Position numbers and translations under genes: made by a program
Assembly: GCF_000719705.1 (NCBI RefSeq)
Contig: NZ_JOHO01000091.1
Location: 1-17,377 of the forward strand
DNA length: 17,377 nt
Direction of reading: 5' to 3'
DNA from: Streptomyces sp. NRRL S-350
GTDB lineage: Bacteria; Actinomycetota; Actinomycetes; Streptomycetales; Streptomycetaceae
The notes under the pieces: generated by a model
Databases searched by the model: none
What the model was told of the DNA's origin: nothing
Seen by the model: only the letters and a program-made list of their open reading frames with translations
Shown here: positions 14,824 through 17,377 of the stretch, one piece after another
Layout of the letters: every line of letters begins with the position of its first letter
Numbering within the stretch: the first letter of the stretch is position 1

Positions 14824-16299
14824 ATGACCACGCAGGACGAACTGCGCCCGACCCTCACCACCGAGGCGGGTGCCCCCGTCGCCGACAACCAGAACACCGA
14901 GACCGCGGGCGTCGGCGGCCCGGCCCTGATCCAGGACCAACTGCTCTTCGAGAAGCTCGCGCGCTTCAACCGCGAGCGGATCCCGGAGCGCGTGGTGCAC
15001 GCCCGCGGCGCCGGGGCGTACGGCACCTTCACGGTGACCGCCGACGTGACGCCCTGGACCCGGGCGGCGTTCCTGTCCGAGGTCGGCAAGCAGACCGAGG
15101 TCTTCCTGCGCTTCTCCACCGTCGCGGGCAACCTCGGCGCGGCCGACGCGGTGCGCGACCCGCGCGGCTTCGCGCTGAAGTTCTACACCGAGGAGGGCAA
15201 CTACGACCTCGTCGGCAACAACACCCCGGTGTTCTTCATCAAGGACGCCGTCAAGTTCCCCGACTTCATCCACACCCAGAAGCGCGACCCGTACACCGGC
15301 TCCCAGGAGGCCGACAACGTCTGGGACTTCTGGGGCCTGTCACCCGAGTCCACCCACCAGGTCACCTGGCTCTTCGGCGACCGCGGCATCCCGGCCTCGT
15401 ACCGGCACATGAACGGCTACGGCTCGCACACCTACCAGTGGCAGAACGAGGCCGGCGAGCACTTCTGGGTCAAGTACCACTTCAAGACCGAGCAGGGCAT
15501 CCGCAACCTCACCCAGGCCGAGGCCAACGCCCTCGCCGGCGAGGACCCGGACAGCCACCAGCGCGACCTGCGCGAGGCGATCGAGCGCGGCGAGCACCCC
15601 CGCTGGACGGTGCAGGTGCAGATCATGCCGGCGGCCGACGCCGCGGCCTACCGCTTCAACCCCTTCGACCTGACCAAGGTCTGGCCGCACGCCGACTACC
15701 CGCCGATCGAGATCGGCCGGCTGGAGCTCAACCGCAACCCCGACAACGTCTTCGCCGAGGTCGAGCAGTCGGTCTTCTCCCCGGCGCACTTCGTGCCCGG
15801 CATCGGCCCCTCCCCGGACAAGATGCTGCAGGGCCGCCTGTTCGCGTACGCCGACGCCCACCGCTACCGGGTCGGCATCAACGCCGACCACCTGCCGGTG
15901 AACCGCCCGCACGCCACCGAGGCCCGCACCAACGGCCGCGACGGCCACCTGTACGACGGACGCCACGGGCGGCAGAAGAACTACGAGCCGAACAGCTTCG
16001 GCGGCCCGGTGCAGACCGGCCGCCCGCTGTGGGCCGCGACCGCCGTCGACGGCACCACCGGCAGCCACGCCGCGCCCCTGCACGCCGAGGACGACGACTT
16101 CGGGCAGGCCGGCGCCCTGTACCGGCTGTACTCGCCGGAGGAGCAGCAGCGACTGATCGCCAACCTGGCCGGCTTCATCGCCAAGGTCTCGGCCGACCGC
16201 GAGGACATCGTGGAGCGGGCGGTCGACAACTTCCGCAAGGCCGACGCCGACTACGGGCAGCGGCTGGAGACGGCGGTCCGGGAGCTGCGCAAGCAGTAG
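14824..16299 (+). CDS. catA: Monofunctional haem catalase
   Basis: The protein has 491 residues, typical of small-subunit catalases, which convert hydrogen peroxide to water and oxygen. The catalytic His59 is in [11 protein letters not shown], the distal Asn in VGNNTPVFF (around 132), and the proximal haem ligand Tyr342 in [14 protein letters not shown] with Arg338 before it. [19 protein letters not shown] is the conserved haem-pocket region. All key residues are present. The ATG at 14824 has GGAGG 8 nt upstream. Its promoter carries a dyad matching the divergent Fur/PerR-type repressor, so it should be induced by peroxide. A 17-bp hairpin follows. The protein is cytoplasmic, with no signal peptide. 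Confidence 0.97.
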   Translation: MTTQDELRPTLTTEAGAPVADNQNTETAGVGGPALIQDQLLFEKLARFNRERIPERVVHARGAGAYGTFTVTADVTPWTRAAFLSEVGKQTEVFLRFSTVAGNLGAADAVRDPRGFALKFYTEEGNYDLVGNNTPVFFIKDAVKFPDFIHTQKRDPYTGSQEADNVWDFWGLSPESTHQVTWLFGDRGIPASYRHMNGYGSHTYQWQNEAGEHFWVKYHFKTEQGIRNLTQAEANALAGEDPDSHQRDLREAIERGEHPRWTVQVQIMPAADAAAYRFNPFDLTKVWPHADYPPIEIGRLELNRNPDNVFAEVEQSVFSPAHFVPGIGPSPDKMLQGRLFAYADAHRYRVGINADHLPVNRPHATEARTNGRDGHLYDGRHGRQKNYEPNSFGGPVQTGRPLWAATAVDGTTGSHAAPLHAEDDDFGQAGALYRLYSPEEQQRLIANLAGFIAKVSADREDIVERAVDNFRKADADYGQRLETAVRELRKQ

Positions 16300-16321
16300 G
16301 CGCGACCGGGCCGGACAAGCC

Positions 16322-16361
16322 GCAGGCCCGGTGACCGGCTCCCACCGGTCACCGGGCCTGC
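16322..16361. terminator. 17-bp hairpin terminator, probably bidirectional
   Basis: GCAGGCCCGGTGACCGG (16322-16338) pairs perfectly with 16345-16361 around the loop CTCCCA. It sits between the convergent catalase and HisN-type genes. Confidence 0.92.
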
Positions 16362-16408
16362 ATCCACGGCGGGCCCGCCGGGCGGGCCGCCCCCGGCCGC
16401 CCGGGCCG

Positions 16409-17206
16409 TCAGACGCTCAGACGGCGCAGCGCCTCGTCGTGCAGCAGGCCGTTCGAGGCGACGGCGTCGGCGCCGCCGGGGCCGGGGACGCCGTCCAGGC
16501 CGGTGAAGCGGCCGCCGGCCTCCTCGACGATGACGCAGTTGGCCGCCATGTCCCACAGCGACAGCTCGGGCTCGGCGGCGATGTCGACGGCGCCCTCGGC
16601 GACCATCATGTACGACCAGAAGTCGCCGTAGGCGCGGGTGCGCCAGCAGGCCCGGGTGAGGTCCAGGAACGGGTCGAGGCGGCCGCGCTCCTCCCAGCCG
16701 GTGAGCGAGGAGTACGAGAAGGAGGCGTCCTCGATCCGGGAGACGCCGGACACGTGGATCCGGGAGGCCTTGGTCAGGCTGCGGCCGGCGAATGCGCCGA
16801 GGCCCTTGGCCGCCCACCAGCGGCGCTGCAGCGCGGGGGCCGAGACGATGCCGACCACCGGGCGCTCGACGCCGTCTGGGCCGTCCTCGAGCAGGGCGAT
16901 CAGGGTGGCCCAGACCGGGACGCCCCGGATGTAGTTCTTGGTGCCGTCGATCGGGTCGATCACCCAGCGGCGCGGGCCGGAGCCCTGGAGGCCGAACTCC
17001 TCGCCGAGGACGGCGTCGCGCGGGCGGGCGCGCTGGAGCACGCTGCGCACGAGTTCCTCGGCGGCCTTGTCGGCGTCGCTGACCGGGGTGAGGTCGGGCT
17101 TGGTCTCGACCGCCAGGTCGAGGGCGCGGAAGCGGTCCAGGGTGACCGAGTCGGCCGAGTCGGCGAGGACGTGGGCGAGTCGGAGGTCGTCGTGGTAGTC
17201 GGCCAT
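16409..17206 (-). CDS. hisN: Inositol monophosphatase family, probable histidinol-phosphatase
   Basis: The protein has 265 residues. Family metal-binding motifs are all visible: GEE (68-70), the signature DPIDGTKNY (84-92) and LWDMAA (217-222). Members remove phosphate from inositol phosphate or related sugar and amino-alcohol phosphates. In actinomycetes proteins of this length with [15 protein letters not shown] are usually the HisN-type histidinol-phosphatase, the next-to-last part of histidine synthesis. That substrate is assigned by similarity only. The ATG at 17206 was preferred to a 28-codon longer frame (start 17290) because a consensus -10 ends 7 nt before it. No other his genes are in the window. 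Confidence 0.88.
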   Translation of the reverse strand: MADYHDDLRLAHVLADSADSVTLDRFRALDLAVETKPDLTPVSDADKAAEELVRSVLQRARPRDAVLGEEFGLQGSGPRRWVIDPIDGTKNYIRGVPVWATLIALLEDGPDGVERPVVGIVSAPALQRRWWAAKGLGAFAGRSLTKASRIHVSGVSRIEDASFSYSSLTGWEERGRLDPFLDLTRACWRTRAYGDFWSYMMVAEGAVDIAAEPELSLWDMAANCVIVEEAGGRFTGLDGVPGPGGADAVASNGLLHDEALRRLSV

Positions 17207-17213
17207 GTCCGAA

Positions 17214-17219
17214 ACCCTA
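17214..17219 (-). promoter_or_regulatory. Likely -10 of the hisN promoter (leaderless)
   Basis: On the minus strand TAGGGT matches TAG-Pu-Pu-T and is 7 nt upstream of the ATG at 17206, so the transcript would start at the start codon. TGTGCC at 17-bp spacing is a weak -35. AGGG within the box could alternatively act as a ribosome binding site. Confidence 0.4.
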
Positions 17220-17273
17220 GCGAGCCCGCTCCGATCGGCACAGCCGGGCTCGCGGGGTGGGACGGCTTCGCGG

Positions 17274-17377
17274 CTAGTTGTACTGACCATGGAGGTTGGT
17301 GACGGGGTTCACGGCGTGGTGATCTTGAAATGAGTGAGGGCCTTCTGGCTCGGTGTGGATTGCGACATCTGCACCGG
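17274..17377 (-). CDS. Short coding-like frames at contig edge, unidentified
   Basis: On the minus strand a frame enters from the contig edge, has an ATG at 17368 and ends at TGA 17309-17311 (19 residues, [19 protein letters not shown]). Its TGA overlaps a GTG (17312) that opens a 12-residue frame, [12 protein letters not shown], ending at TAG 17274-17276. Both use about 80% G/C at third positions, unlike the alternative single open frame through the same DNA ([10 protein letters not shown] and onward, about 45%). They could be two coupled peptides, one short gene with a one-base frameshift, or the end of a longer gene. I do not recognise either. Confidence 0.3.
   Translation of the reverse strand, partial: GADVAIHTEPEGPHSFQDHHAVNPVTNLHGQYN

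Overview
The window looks like chromosomal DNA from a high-GC actinomycete, most likely Streptomyces or a close relative such as Kitasatospora. Third codon positions are almost all G or C, and there are several GTG starts. Several genes belong to families typical of Actinobacteria: a PPA1309 family protein, a UPF0182 membrane protein, a YlbL-type PDZ/Lon protein, a DUF2342-type zincin and a CatR/catalase pair. Bases 1-51 are not genomic. They are the end of an Illumina Nextera i5 adapter with its index, so the window is an assembled contig with an untrimmed end. The last ~100 bases are less GC-rich and hold only partial or very small reading frames.

Left part (52-2240): a ThiF/E1-like protein with an N-terminal region resembling a RiPP-recognition domain (-) is divergent from a YgjP/M48-type zinc metallopeptidase (+). 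The 255-bp gap between them carries a perfect 13-bp inverted repeat, each arm of which contains a consensus DnaA box (TTATCCACA). A 16-bp hairpin terminator closes the peptidase gene.

Middle part (2240-11693): a NUDIX hydrolase and a zincin-like protein form a two-gene operon (-) with an ATGA overlap. Divergent from it are an atypical SDR protein, MoaE, a 63-residue single-span membrane protein and a YlbL-like PDZ/Lon-domain protein, all on +. The PPA1309 protein (-) and the 1002-residue UPF0182 membrane protein (+) follow as another divergent pair. These are mostly conserved housekeeping or uncharacterised genes.

Right part (11694-17377): an initiator tRNA (tRNA-fMet) has its own promoter and a strong terminator. 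Next come a structured 323-bp gap and a protein built of 16 tandem Sel1/TPR-like repeats of mostly 32 residues. Then there is a peroxide-response module: a Fur/PerR-type repressor (-) and a monofunctional catalase (+) diverge from a perfect 19-bp operator lying exactly between the catalase -35 and -10. A 17-bp hairpin terminator and a HisN-type phosphatase (-) come next. The contig ends in two coding-like short frames joined by a GTGA overlap.

Most of the window is ordinary core chromosome. The least explained items are the orphan ThiF-like/metallopeptidase pair with its DnaA-box dyad, the dyad around the tRNA-fMet promoter, the leader of the Sel1-repeat gene, the two enzyme-like proteins that appear to have lost catalytic residues (SDR and zincin), and the micro-ORFs at the right edge.
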